From the NCBI RefSeq assembly GCF_004765795.1, contig NZ_SBIV01000008.1, positions 124,001-188,000 on the forward strand: 64,000 nucleotides of DNA, given 5' to 3'. How positions within the stretch are numbered: the first letter of the stretch is position 1; every line of letters starts with the position of its first letter. The notes under the pieces are model-generated. The model saw nothing but the letters and a program-made list of their open reading frames with translations. It had not been told where the DNA came from and ran no database searches. The translations under genes were made by a program, and so were the position numbers. The DNA comes from Halorussus marinus (GTDB taxonomy: Archaea > Halobacteriota > Halobacteria > Halobacteriales > Haladaptataceae). Positions 42,231-50,540 of this stretch are shown in pieces.

Positions 42231-44548
42231 GCGTCGTTCACCTCCGCGGACTGGAAGTCGGTCTCGTCCATCGGCCCGGCGCCCTGCGCGACCCGGAAGT
42301 CGTCGAGGAGCCGGGAGAGTTCGGCAGAGCGTTCGGCGAGGTCTTCGGCGTCCTCGCTGACCGACGCGAGCGTCTGAGTCTGTTGCTCGGCGGCGTCGGC
42401 GACGCCCTCGGCCTGACTCGCGGTCTCCTCGCTGATCGAGGCGACCTCGTCGACCATCTCGACGACCGCGCCCGAGGAGTCGGCCTGGGCCTCGGTCGCC
42501 TCGTGGATCTCCTGAATCCGTCGGTCGGTCTCCTCGACGTACTCGGCGATCTCTTCGAGCGCGTCGATCGCGCCCTCGACCGTCTCGACGCCGGCCGAGA
42601 TGCGGTCGCTCGTCTCGTGCATCCCCTCGACGGACCGCTCGGTCTTGGCCTGCACCCGCTCGATGCGGCCCTCGATCTCGGCGGCCGATTCTTTGGTCTC
42701 CTCGGCGAGCGCCTTCACTTCGTCGGCGACGACCGCGAAGCCCTCGCCGCCCGCCTCGGTGCGTGCGGCCTCGATAGATGCGTTGAGCGCGAGCATGTTG
42801 GTCTGTTCGGCGATCTCGGTGATGACCTCCACGACGTCGCCGATCGCGGCCATCTCCTCGTCGAGTTCCTCGATCTCGGAGGCGGTCTGTTCGGTCGCCT
42901 CCTCGACGGCGTCCATCTCGGCGAGGGCGTCCTCGGCGGCCTCGCGGCCGAGTTCGCCCGCGGCGGCCGCCTGCTCGGAGGTGGCCGCGACCTCCTCGAC
43001 GGTCGCCGCGACCTCCTGAGCGCTCGACGAGAGGGTGTTCATCTCGTCGGCGACCTCGCCGAGGTGGTCGGTCTGGCGGGTCGCGCCGGCCGAGATCTCC
43101 GACACCGATTCGCTGACCTCCTCGCCGGTCGCCATCACGTCCTCGGCGCTCTCCTCGACGTCGACGACCGCGTTCGAGACGTGCGAGGAGAACCGCTTGA
43201 CGTTGGCGACGGTCCGCTCGATGTCGACGAGCATGTCGTTGAGCGACTCGCCGATGGCGACCATCGCGTCGCTCCGGCTCTCGGGTTCGACCCGGACGCT
43301 GAGATCGCCGTCGGCGGCCGCGTTCATCACCTCCTCGTAGTGGCTCGCCTTGGTTTCGAGGTGCGTCGACAGCGTCTGGGCCTCCTCGCGTTCGGCCTCG
43401 GCCTTCTCGCGTGCGGTCTCGGCCTCGGCTTTCGCGGCTTCGGCCGCTTGGCGGGCTTCGCGGGCCTCGGTTATCTGTTCGCGAAGCGAGTCGCGCATGC
43501 CGGCGAACGACTTGTACAGCGTGCCGAACTCGTCGGTCCGCGGGGTCTCGAGTTCGACGTCGAGGTCGCCGTCCTCCATCGCCCGGGCCTTCCGGGAGAG
43601 CTGGCGAAGCGAGATGACGGTGTTGCTCCCGACCGAGACGCCCACGAGCCCGAGGCTCACCACCGCGATCAGGATGAGCCCGAGGATGTTCGACGTGACG
43701 GTCTCGCTGAGGGCGTAGGCCTCGCTCGCCGGCGCGTGGACCACGACCACCCAGTCCGACGACGACATCGGAGCGTAGGCCATCAGAGTCCCGCCGTCCA
43801 TCTCCATGAAGCCGGTCTCGCCAGCGAGCCCGTTCTCGACCGCCATGCTGTCGGCGCCGCCGTGATGCTGGGTCAGCAGTTTCTCGCCGTCGGGGTGTGC
43901 GATGAAGTGCCCCGTCGAGTTGAGAACCGCGGTGTAGCCGCCCTCGACGCCGCCGGTCACCGACGCGGTGCGCTTTTCGATGTTCACCATATAGATAACG
44001 CGCTTGTCGGGTCGATCGGCGACCGGCGAAATCACCGCCACGACCGGGAAGTCGACGGCCGGCACCGTGAACGGCGAGGAGACGTAGACGTCGTCGCCGT
44101 CGAACGACGGCGGATCGGCGGCGAACGGCGCGCCCTGCTCGGCCGGGCTGACGCCGGTCATCGCGTCGCTCGAACTCGCCACGATCGTTCCCTCGGCGGC
44201 GTCGTAGTAGTGGACCGCGACCACGCCATCAGGCGTCTTTCCGTCCTCGACCAGTCCCGAGACGTGCGAGTCGATCGCGTCGGTGTCGCCCGTCCGAAGG
44301 GTGGGGTGGTCCGCGGTCATCCGCGTCTGGGACTTCACGCTCGAGAGCCACGTATCGAGGTTGTCCGCCCGCGACTCCGAGAGCGCGCTCAACTCTTCCT
44401 GTACGTCGGTCCGTACCTGATCGGCGGTCTGGGCCTGAACCACCGCGCCCACCGCGACCGTGAGCGCGACGATCGACACCAGCGCGACCGCCAACTTCAA
44501 CGCGTAGCTTCGTCGAATACGCTCGACGATTGACGATCCTTGTTCCAT
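42227..44548 (-). CDS. htrII: HtrII: SRII transducer with extracellular sensor domain
   Basis: A 773-residue chemotaxis transducer. TM1 is about residues 17-38, an extracytoplasmic domain spans 39-285, and TM2 is about 286-308, followed by HAMP regions (from about 312) and a long coiled coil. The methyl-accepting signalling hairpin contains EIAEQTNMLALNASIEAARTE. HtrII relays light from SRII to CheA/CheW. The large external domain resembles the Halobacterium HtrII form (which also senses serine), not the short Natronomonas form, so light and a chemical ligand may be integrated here (inference). The sopII start overlaps its end. Confidence 0.93.
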   Translation of the reverse strand: MEQGSSIVERIRRSYALKLAVALVSIVALTVAVGAVVQAQTADQVRTDVQEELSALSESRADNLDTWLSSVKSQTRMTADHPTLRTGDTDAIDSHVSGLVEDGKTPDGVVAVHYYDAAEGTIVASSSDAMTGVSPAEQGAPFAADPPSFDGDDVYVSSPFTVPAVDFPVVAVISPVADRPDKRVIYMVNIEKRTASVTGGVEGGYTAVLNSTGHFIAHPDGEKLLTQHHGGADSMAVENGLAGETGFMEMDGGTLMAYAPMSSSDWVVVVHAPASEAYALSETVTSNILGLILIAVVSLGLVGVSVGSNTVISLRQLSRKARAMEDGDLDVELETPRTDEFGTLYKSFAGMRDSLREQITEAREARQAAEAAKAEAETAREKAEAEREEAQTLSTHLETKASHYEEVMNAAADGDLSVRVEPESRSDAMVAIGESLNDMLVDIERTVANVKRFSSHVSNAVVDVEESAEDVMATGEEVSESVSEISAGATRQTDHLGEVADEMNTLSSSAQEVAATVEEVAATSEQAAAAGELGREAAEDALAEMDAVEEATEQTASEIEELDEEMAAIGDVVEVITEIAEQTNMLALNASIEAARTEAGGEGFAVVADEVKALAEETKESAAEIEGRIERVQAKTERSVEGMHETSDRISAGVETVEGAIDALEEIAEYVEETDRRIQEIHEATEAQADSSGAVVEMVDEVASISEETASQAEGVADAAEQQTQTLASVSEDAEDLAERSAELSRLLDDFRVAQGAGPMDETDFQSAEVNDA

Positions 44549-44912
44549 CTATTGTGTCTTATTCTGGATATTTGGATTGATACAGTATAAGCGTACGTGG
44601 TCGTATCATTGGTGATAATCACGCTCTGGGGACCGATACGTCGCTCGAAAAGCGGTGTTGCCAACTACCGCGGGGGCCCGCGTGACGGCGGTCGGTCGCC
44701 AGCGGCGGTTCAATTAGCCGCAACCGTGAGGTTCGGCTGTTGGGGCCGGTTGGCCGCGGCCCGTGTCCGGCGAGAACCGTCGCGTGACCGATAGCTCCGG
44801 CAACCGCAGGGGTTGTTGAAACCCGGCGGACACGTAAATCAACTTCGCCGGAGGGGTTTTAATAGTATCCCTTTCGACCGCGTCCGACGAGCGACGCCAC
44901 GCCCGGCGGCGG
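44549..44912. other. 364-bp intergenic region with promoter and hairpins
   Basis: Between htrII and the Nif3-like gene. It contains the htrII promoter at its left end, a CAACC/GGTTG hairpin (about 44801-44815), a CCGGCG/CGCCGG hairpin (44823-44828 with 44846-44851) and a TTTT-rich string TTTTAATAG (44857-44865). The hairpins may terminate the nif3-like transcript. I see no coding capacity and no recognised RNA. Confidence 0.45.
44584..44592 (-). promoter_or_regulatory. TATA-like box of the htrII-sopII operon
   Basis: CTTATACT on the minus strand, 36-43 nt before the htrII ATG, in a strongly AT-rich patch (a second AT run, AAATATCC, lies at 44567-44574). Confidence 0.4.
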
Positions 44913-45680
44913 TCAGAGCCCGGTCGGCGCGTCGACGAACGTCGTCTCCAGCCCCCAGTCTTCGGCGAGCGCCTGTAGCGAGCGCACGCCGAACGTCTCG
45001 GTCGCGTAGTGGCCGGCCAGAAACACGGTGAGCCCGGCTTCTCGGGCCTCGTGGTAGGCCTTCTGCTTGCCCTCGCCCGTGATCAGGGCGTCGACGCCCT
45101 TCCGGGCGGCCTCGTCGATCCAGTCGACCCCGCTCCCGGTGACGACCGCGACGTCCTCGATGCGCTCGGGGCCGAACTCCAGCACGCGGACGCCCTGCCC
45201 GAAGTGATCGAGTTCCGCCTCCAGCGTCTCGCGCATCCGGTCGGTCGGCACCGGGTCGGGCGTGCGACCGCGCTGGCCGACGTGTTCGGGGCCCAGCTCG
45301 CCGAACGGCTCGCGGTCGCCGAGGTCGAACACGTCGGCGACGCCGGCCGCGTTGCCCAGTTCGGGGTGGGCGTCGAGCGGGAGGTGTGCGACGTACAGCG
45401 CCAGATCGTTCTCGACGAGCGGTGCGATGCGACCGTACGCCCGGCCGGTCACGCGCTCGATGCCGCCCCACGAGACGCCGTGGTGGACGACGAGCGCGTC
45501 GGCACCGCGGTCGGCGGCCGTCTCGATCGTCTGCTCTGCGGCGTCCACCGCGAACGCCGCGGTCTCGACCTCCCGGTGGTCGGGGCCGACCTGGAGGCCG
45601 TTGGCGCTGGCGTCCACGTCGGCGAAATCGCCCGTGCGTAGCTTCTCGTCGTATCGCGCGGTGAGGTCGGCGAGGTCCAT
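44913..45680 (-). CDS. Nif3/GTP cyclohydrolase I type 2-like protein
   Basis: A 255-residue protein of the NIF3 family, whose members form hexamers with a dinuclear metal centre. The metal-binding motifs VVHHGVSWGG (about residues 64-73), the ANGLQVG start and a late AGHYATETFG are present. The role is unproven despite old labels; relatives are described as dinuclear metal-centre hydrolases or possible GTP cyclohydrolase I type 2. It is divergent from the Tat-exported protein gene. Confidence 0.88.
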   Translation of the reverse strand: MDLADLTARYDEKLRTGDFADVDASANGLQVGPDHREVETAAFAVDAAEQTIETAADRGADALVVHHGVSWGGIERVTGRAYGRIAPLVENDLALYVAHLPLDAHPELGNAAGVADVFDLGDREPFGELGPEHVGQRGRTPDPVPTDRMRETLEAELDHFGQGVRVLEFGPERIEDVAVVTGSGVDWIDEAARKGVDALITGEGKQKAYHEAREAGLTVFLAGHYATETFGVRSLQALAEDWGLETTFVDAPTGL

Positions 45681-45822
45681 GCGTGAGGTGTGTGGCCGGG
45701 AGGGGCTTGTATCTGTATGACTCGACGCTTCGTCGACGAGGTCGGGGCCGCGGGTCCGACCGCCCGCTTAATTGATAACAGTTAACACACACCGGGTCGA
45801 AGGTCGTCGGGGTGCAACGGGA

Positions 45823-46542
45823 GTGACAGACGACATATCGCGTCGGCGAGTGCTCGAACTGGGGGGTGCGGTGCTCGGCGGTGGCTTCGCGACCGGGACG
45901 ACCGGAGCCGACCAAGCGCAGTTCGAGGCCGAGATACAGGGATGGGTGATACGCGGCGACCGGACCGAGATCACCGGGCGGGTGAGCGTCGTCGAGGCGT
46001 TTCAGCACCGGGGAATGAACCTGTGTAACGACGGGAAGGTCTATCGGTGTCGGACGTGCGAGAGAGTAGCGTTCTACCTCCTCGTGGCGAACGGCGCCTC
46101 GGAGCCGACGCCCGGCGACAGGTACCGCGTCGAGTCGACCGGAGAGGAGAGTAGGTGTGGCAACGTCCGCGTTCGCCTCCGCGCCGGCGCGGAATGTGGC
46201 GACAGCGGTGGCACGCCGGAGAACACGTCGACTCGATCCGACGGCGACGGTCCGGAATCGCAGTCAACCGAGGAACCGGAAACACGGTCAGCCGACGGTC
46301 GCACGACGACCGGCGATCCGGAACCGCCCTCGACTGACGATCCGGAAACGACAACGACTGACGATCCGGAACCGCCCTCGACCACCGTCGAAGCCGACTC
46401 CGAGACGGCCCCCGCCGGCGAGCAGGCGGACCCCGCGACGACCGACGCCGCCGCGAGGACGACACCCGAGCCAGCACCGGCGCCGACGAGCGAGGCGACG
46501 CGACTCCCGACGGACACCGAGACGACGACCGACGGGGACTGA
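45823..46542 (+). CDS. Tat-exported protein with Asp/Pro/Thr repeat tail
   Basis: A 239-residue secreted protein. The GTG start at 45823 gives [19 protein letters not shown], a twin-arginine signal peptide ([10 protein letters not shown]) with cleavage near TTGA, as is usual in haloarchaea. A GTG start is preferred over the ATG at 45772 because a TATA-like element lies at about 45764-45775. The mature part has a small domain with four to six cysteines ([12 protein letters not shown], then [16 protein letters not shown]), then a tail of Thr/Pro/Asp/Glu repeats, apparently a disordered or wall-spanning linker. Function unknown. Confidence 0.7.
   Translation: MTDDISRRRVLELGGAVLGGGFATGTTGADQAQFEAEIQGWVIRGDRTEITGRVSVVEAFQHRGMNLCNDGKVYRCRTCERVAFYLLVANGASEPTPGDRYRVESTGEESRCGNVRVRLRAGAECGDSGGTPENTSTRSDGDGPESQSTEEPETRSADGRTTTGDPEPPSTDDPETTTTDDPEPPSTTVEADSETAPAGEQADPATTDAAARTTPEPAPAPTSEATRLPTDTETTTDGD
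46312..46383 (+). repeat. Three 24-bp repeats in the exported protein tail
   Basis: Adjacent 24-bp units encode [16 protein letters not shown] and DDPEPPST; the first and third units share 21 identical bases. It lies in the disordered C-terminal tail and is likely prone to slippage. Confidence 0.8.
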
Positions 46543-46627
46543 GGGCGCCGATCGGCGAGCGTCGCGTCGGCCGAACCCCTCGGCGTGCAGGAAAAAGTTG
46601 TTTAGCCGGGGGGGAGTACCGTACGGT

Positions 46628-47353
46628 ATGATACCACTCGAAGAAGCGGTGACCGCGCGCCTCGAATCCCACGGCGAGCGGTTCGAAGTGCTGGTCGACC
46701 CCGACGCCGCGCTCGCGATCAAGCGCGGGGAGTTCGACGGCGACCTCGAAGACGTCATCGCGGCCGAGGACGTCTTCGAGGACGCGAGCCGGGGCGACCG
46801 CCCCGCCGAGAGCGCGCTCGAAGAGGTGTTCGACACGACCGAGCCCCTCGAAGTCATCCCCGAAGTCATCGAGCGCGGGGAGATTCAGATCACCGCCGAA
46901 CAGCGCCGCGAGATGCAAGAGCAAAAGCACAAGCAGTTGGTCAACCGGATCACGCGCAACGCGGTCAACCCCCAGATGGACAACGCGCCCCACCCGCCCG
47001 AGCGGATCGAGAGCGCTCTGGAGGAGACCGACTTTCGCATCGACCCGATGGAGCCGGTCGAGACGCAGGTCGACGACGCGCTCGACGCGCTCCGGCCGGT
47101 GATCCCGATCCGGTTCGACGAGGTCACCATCGCGGTCCAGGTGCCGGCCGACTACGCCGGGAGCGCCCAGTCCCAAATCCGGCAGTTCGGCGAGCTCGAA
47201 CGCGAGGAGTGGCAGAACGACGGCTCGTGGGTCGGCGTACTCACGTTCCCGGCGGGGATGCAAAACGAGTTCTACGATCTGGTCAACGAGATCACGAGCG
47301 GCGAGGCCGAGACCCAGATCATCAAGGACGAAGACGAACTGCAGACGCGGTGA
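46628..47353 (+). CDS. sdo1: Ribosome assembly factor SDO1/SBDS
   Basis: A 241-residue SBDS ortholog that in eukaryotes works with EFL1 in releasing eIF6 during large-subunit maturation; an archaeal role in ribosome assembly is expected. Three domains: N-terminal FYSH (residues about 5-85), a helical bundle (85-160) with [20 protein letters not shown] and a ferredoxin-like C-terminal part with [19 protein letters not shown]. The ATG at 46628 is the family start; the open frame extends upstream in non-family sequence. The stop is 10 bp from the convergent FUN14 gene. Confidence 0.95.
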   Translation: MIPLEEAVTARLESHGERFEVLVDPDAALAIKRGEFDGDLEDVIAAEDVFEDASRGDRPAESALEEVFDTTEPLEVIPEVIERGEIQITAEQRREMQEQKHKQLVNRITRNAVNPQMDNAPHPPERIESALEETDFRIDPMEPVETQVDDALDALRPVIPIRFDEVTIAVQVPADYAGSAQSQIRQFGELEREEWQNDGSWVGVLTFPAGMQNEFYDLVNEITSGEAETQIIKDEDELQTR

Positions 47354-47363
47354 GCGCGGGAAA

Positions 47364-47684
47364 CTATCCCTTCCGGAAGCCGACCATGAAGCCGCCGGTG
47401 AACCCGGCGCCGATCGAGAGCGTCGAGATGACCGAAGTCAGCCACGAGGGCGGGGTGCCGTTCTGTGCGACTTCGCCGGTCTTCAGCACCCCGGCCGAGA
47501 GCCGGTCCCAGTCGACCGTGAGGATGCCCCGAGATTCGAGGAATTTGAACAGCGCGAGTTCGATGCCGACGATCACCGCGATGAGCTTCGCGATCTTTTT
47601 CGCCGCGAACCCGATCACGCCGCCGATGACGGCGCCCGAGCCGAATTCCAGCCCGAGTTGCTGGGGGTCGATTCCGAGTTCCAT
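47364..47684 (-). CDS. FUN14-family membrane protein
   Basis: A 106-residue small membrane protein with two glycine-rich hydrophobic segments (GAVIGGVIGFAAKKIAKL and later LSIGAGFTGGFMVGFRKG at the end), the FUN14 pattern. In eukaryotes FUNDC1 is a mitochondrial receptor; in prokaryotes the function is unknown. A TATA-like CTTAAC lies 23-28 nt upstream of the ATG. Confidence 0.82.
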   Translation of the reverse strand: MELGIDPQQLGLEFGSGAVIGGVIGFAAKKIAKLIAVIVGIELALFKFLESRGILTVDWDRLSAGVLKTGEVAQNGTPPSWLTSVISTLSIGAGFTGGFMVGFRKG

Positions 47685-47849
47685 GGCCGGATGATCTAAG
47701 TACTACGTTAAGACTTTTGTGGGTTAGAGAGGTTCGGCGCTGAACGTTTCTGGGTCGGTCGACGATCCCGGAGTTCGGGGAACGGGCGTTCGATTCGGGG
47801 CGGGCTTTCGACCCGACCCCGAGCGATCGACGCCGACGCCGAGCCGAGA

Positions 47850-49160
47850 TTACCAGTTGTAGAGGGCGTCGGTGAAGATCTCCTCGGCGTCTTCTTTCGT
47901 CACCGGTCGGGGGTTGCACCGAAGCAGACGCTTTTGGGTCTCGACGGTCTGGTCGGCGAGCCAGCCCACGTCCTCCTCGGTGATGCCCGCCAGCTCGTTG
48001 AGACCGCTCGGCAGGACGTTGAGGTCTCGCTGTAACCGGACGTACTCCTCTTTCGCGCGGTCGGCGGCCTCGCGCGTGCTCACGCCGTCGGTCTCGGCGC
48101 CCAGCATCTCCGCGATCCGCGCGAAGCGTTCTGGGTCGCTCGCGGCGTTGTACCCGAGCGTGCTCGCGGGGGTGAGCGCGGCGATCGTCTCGCCGTGGTA
48201 GGTGTGGTACTTGTTTCCGACCGGATACGCCATCGCGTGACAGAGGCTCGCGCCGGCGGTCAGTCCGGCGATGGCGCCGAACAGCGCCCCCTTCAGCATC
48301 TTCGAGCGGGCCTCCAGATCGTCGCCGTTGTTGACGACCCGCCGGACGTTGTTCGACAGCAGTCGGATCGCCCGTTCGCTGAACGCCTCGGTGAAGTCGG
48401 TCCGGCCGGCGTACACCGGTCGTTCGGCCGGGTCAGACGGCCGGAGCAGGTCGTCGTAGCGGTGGGTCGTGTACCCCTCGATGGCGTGGCCGAGCGCGTC
48501 CATCGCGGTCTTGGCGGTCACGTCGGCGGGCAGAGTCGTCGTGAGCGTCGGGTCGAGCACCGCGGCGTCGGCCCGGACGTGGTGGCTCGAAATGGCCTCC
48601 TTGATGTCTTTGTCCTCGACCGAGAGGATGGCGACCGGCGAGATTTCGGCCCCGGTGCCCGCGGTCGTCGGCATCAACACGAGCGGCGGCCCCGACTCGG
48701 TCAGGTCCTCGCCGCGGCCGGTGGGCTCGGCGACGTAGTCGAGGATCTCACCGCCGTTGGCGGTGACCGCCCGGGTCGTCTTCGCGATGTCGATACAGCT
48801 CCCGCCGCCGAGCCCGACGTAGAAGTCGTAGCCGTCCTCGCCGCGCTCGTCGCGGACGAACGAGATGCACGACTCGACGGTCTCGATCGAGGGCTCGCGT
48901 TCGGCGCCGTCCCAGACGTCGACGCCGAACCCGGCGGCCTCGAGCTGGTCGGTGACCCGATCGGCGTGACCGAGGTCGACGAGCGTCTGGTCGGTCACCA
49001 CCAGTCCGGCGGCGCCCTCGGCCGCGCCGAGGTCCCCGAGCTGAAATCCGAGCTCTTCGACGGCGTTCGCGCCGAACCTGATCTCGGGCATCTGGATGTG
49101 CCAGACAGTCTCGGAGCCGAGTTCGTGGGCCGACGCCGAGACCGAGCGGTCGTAGCTCAC
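47850..49160 (-). CDS. Iron-containing alcohol dehydrogenase
   Basis: A 436-residue group III alcohol dehydrogenase binding NAD(P) and a divalent iron. The family motifs are visible: YVGLGGGSCIDIAKTTRAV (dinucleotide binding), MPTTAGTGAEISPVA, DALGHAIEGY and GLTAGASLCHAMAYPVG with metal histidines. The GTG start at 49160 overlaps the lactonase stop by 4 bp; an alternative ATG lies at MPEIRFGANAV, but the overlap makes translational coupling likely. Such enzymes include 4-hydroxybutyrate dehydrogenase. Together with the upstream lactonase this suggests lactone use, for example gamma-butyrolactone to 4-hydroxybutyrate to succinic semialdehyde (inference). Confidence 0.88.
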   Translation of the reverse strand: MSYDRSVSASAHELGSETVWHIQMPEIRFGANAVEELGFQLGDLGAAEGAAGLVVTDQTLVDLGHADRVTDQLEAAGFGVDVWDGAEREPSIETVESCISFVRDERGEDGYDFYVGLGGGSCIDIAKTTRAVTANGGEILDYVAEPTGRGEDLTESGPPLVLMPTTAGTGAEISPVAILSVEDKDIKEAISSHHVRADAAVLDPTLTTTLPADVTAKTAMDALGHAIEGYTTHRYDDLLRPSDPAERPVYAGRTDFTEAFSERAIRLLSNNVRRVVNNGDDLEARSKMLKGALFGAIAGLTAGASLCHAMAYPVGNKYHTYHGETIAALTPASTLGYNAASDPERFARIAEMLGAETDGVSTREAADRAKEEYVRLQRDLNVLPSGLNELAGITEEDVGWLADQTVETQKRLLRCNPRPVTKEDAEEIFTDALYNW

Positions 49161-49963
49161 TGGCCCCACCCCGAGCGGATCGCCTCGAACTGGTCGGGGT
49201 CGTGGCCGTACACCACCTCGGCGTCGTGGGTCCGCTGGAGGTCCTTGATGCGCTGGAGGCTCTCGAACCAGTCGCGTTTCGCCCAGGTCAGCGGGCCGCC
49301 GAGGGGCTGTTCGTCCTCGTAGTTCTCCGACTGGTACACCTCGTCGCCGGTGAAGATGACCGTCCCGTCGCCGTCGAGGTGGATCACGGTTCCGGTCAGC
49401 CCCGGGGTGTGGCCCGGGAACCGGACGAACTCCACGTCCTCGAAGTGCTTTTCTCGGTCGCGGTGGAGGACCCGCCAGTTGAGGTCCCGATCGAAGTCCT
49501 CGAGGACGTACGCGTCGCTTCCCTTCGAGGTCTTTGCGCTGTAGTACGCGAACTTGAGCTCTTCTTCGTGGACGAAGATCGGCACGTCCGTCCCCTCGAA
49601 GAACTCCAGTCCGCCCGCGTGGTCGAGGTGGAGGTGGGTCTGGAACACGTAGTCGATGTCGTCGAGCGCGTACCCCGCGGCCTCGAGGTCGTCGTCCAGC
49701 CGGTGGTCCCGGACGTCGTGGGGGTAGAACGCCTGGAGGAGCCCCTCGGGCCAGTAGCCGTCGAGCGCCTCGTGGTGCGAGCCGGTGTCCCAGAGGATCG
49801 TCCCCTCGGGGTGGTCGATCACGAGGCTCCACACCGGAATCTCGACGTAGTCGGTGTCGGGGTTCGGCGCGTCGTGGGAGCCGATGGTGTTCGCCTCGAC
49901 GAGGTAGTTGAGGTCGCACTTGAGTCCGCCGCGGTCGAGCACGTCGACGGTTGCCTGAACCAT
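49157..49963 (-). CDS. MBL-fold lactonase, N-acyl homoserine lactonase family
   Basis: A 268-residue metallo-beta-lactamase-fold hydrolase with the lactonase motif HLHLDH (residues 110-115), GHTPGLTGTVIHL and a late YGHDPDQFE. Similarity is to AiiA/AttM-type enzymes that open acyl-homoserine lactones or small lactones such as gamma-butyrolactone. It is the first gene of a unit with an iron alcohol dehydrogenase and has a clear TATA-like box. As quorum-signal lactones are not a well-established archaeal trait, a small-lactone substrate is as likely as quorum quenching. The ATG at 49963 is well supported. Confidence 0.85.
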   Translation of the reverse strand: MVQATVDVLDRGGLKCDLNYLVEANTIGSHDAPNPDTDYVEIPVWSLVIDHPEGTILWDTGSHHEALDGYWPEGLLQAFYPHDVRDHRLDDDLEAAGYALDDIDYVFQTHLHLDHAGGLEFFEGTDVPIFVHEEELKFAYYSAKTSKGSDAYVLEDFDRDLNWRVLHRDREKHFEDVEFVRFPGHTPGLTGTVIHLDGDGTVIFTGDEVYQSENYEDEQPLGGPLTWAKRDWFESLQRIKDLQRTHDAEVVYGHDPDQFEAIRSGWGQ

Positions 49964-49990
49964 GTTGCGAACGGTACGTCGGATGTCAGT

Positions 49991-50000
49991 ATCATAAACT
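49991..50000 (-). promoter_or_regulatory. TATA box of the lactonase-ADH unit
   Basis: AGTTTATGAT on the minus strand, 28-37 nt before the ATG at 49963. A GTTAACTTAT string on the plus strand at 50011-50020 could serve a divergent transcript. Confidence 0.55.
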
Positions 50001-50183
50001 TTCTGTGCGTGTTAACTTATCCGGGTGCGAATACGTACGCTGGAAACCGATCCCGGGATGCGTTCGGACGATGGAGCGCGAAACGAAAAGTCGGATTCAA
50101 AAGGCCCGACGACGTACCCGGGGGTATGGGCACCGTGGGTGCGCCAACCGAGGTGAAGGGCCGGCGCGGCTGAGGTCGTCGGC

Positions 50184-50540
50184 GTGGACGTGAGCGGCCG
50201 CCACGAGGAGGACGGCGAGTACCTCATGGTGGCCGCGGCCGTCCACGCGGTCGTCGGCGCTACCGCTCCGCGGAGCGTCGAGGGGATGGGCTTTGCCACC
50301 GACCGCAGTCCGCCGACCTTCGAGAACGTCGCCCGACTCGTCGCCGACGCGGTCGCCGACCTCCCCGCGCCGCCCGACGGCCCCGTGGTCGCCGAGCGCG
50401 GCGAGTTCTACGAGGAGCCCGAGTGGGAGGTCGCGCCGTTTTTCGACACGGAGTTCAAGTACGTCGAAAGCATAGCTCAACGCGAGACAGTGCAGGCCGC
50501 ACACCACGCCGCGTACGCCGCCCGAAAACTGCTCTTATGA
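50184..50540 (+). CDS. DUF2209 family protein
   Basis: A 118-residue protein starting with a GTG (VDVSGRHEEDGEYLMVAAAV), matching the archaeal DUF2209 family as I recall it. The DVSGRH start with an aspartate next to a beta strand looks like an RNase H-fold protein, but the catalytic set cannot be verified. Its stop overlaps the hflX start (ATGA), a sign of translational coupling. Function unknown; the link with HflX is a lead. Confidence 0.7.
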   Translation: MDVSGRHEEDGEYLMVAAAVHAVVGATAPRSVEGMGFATDRSPPTFENVARLVADAVADLPAPPDGPVVAERGEFYEEPEWEVAPFFDTEFKYVESIAQRETVQAAHHAAYAARKLLL

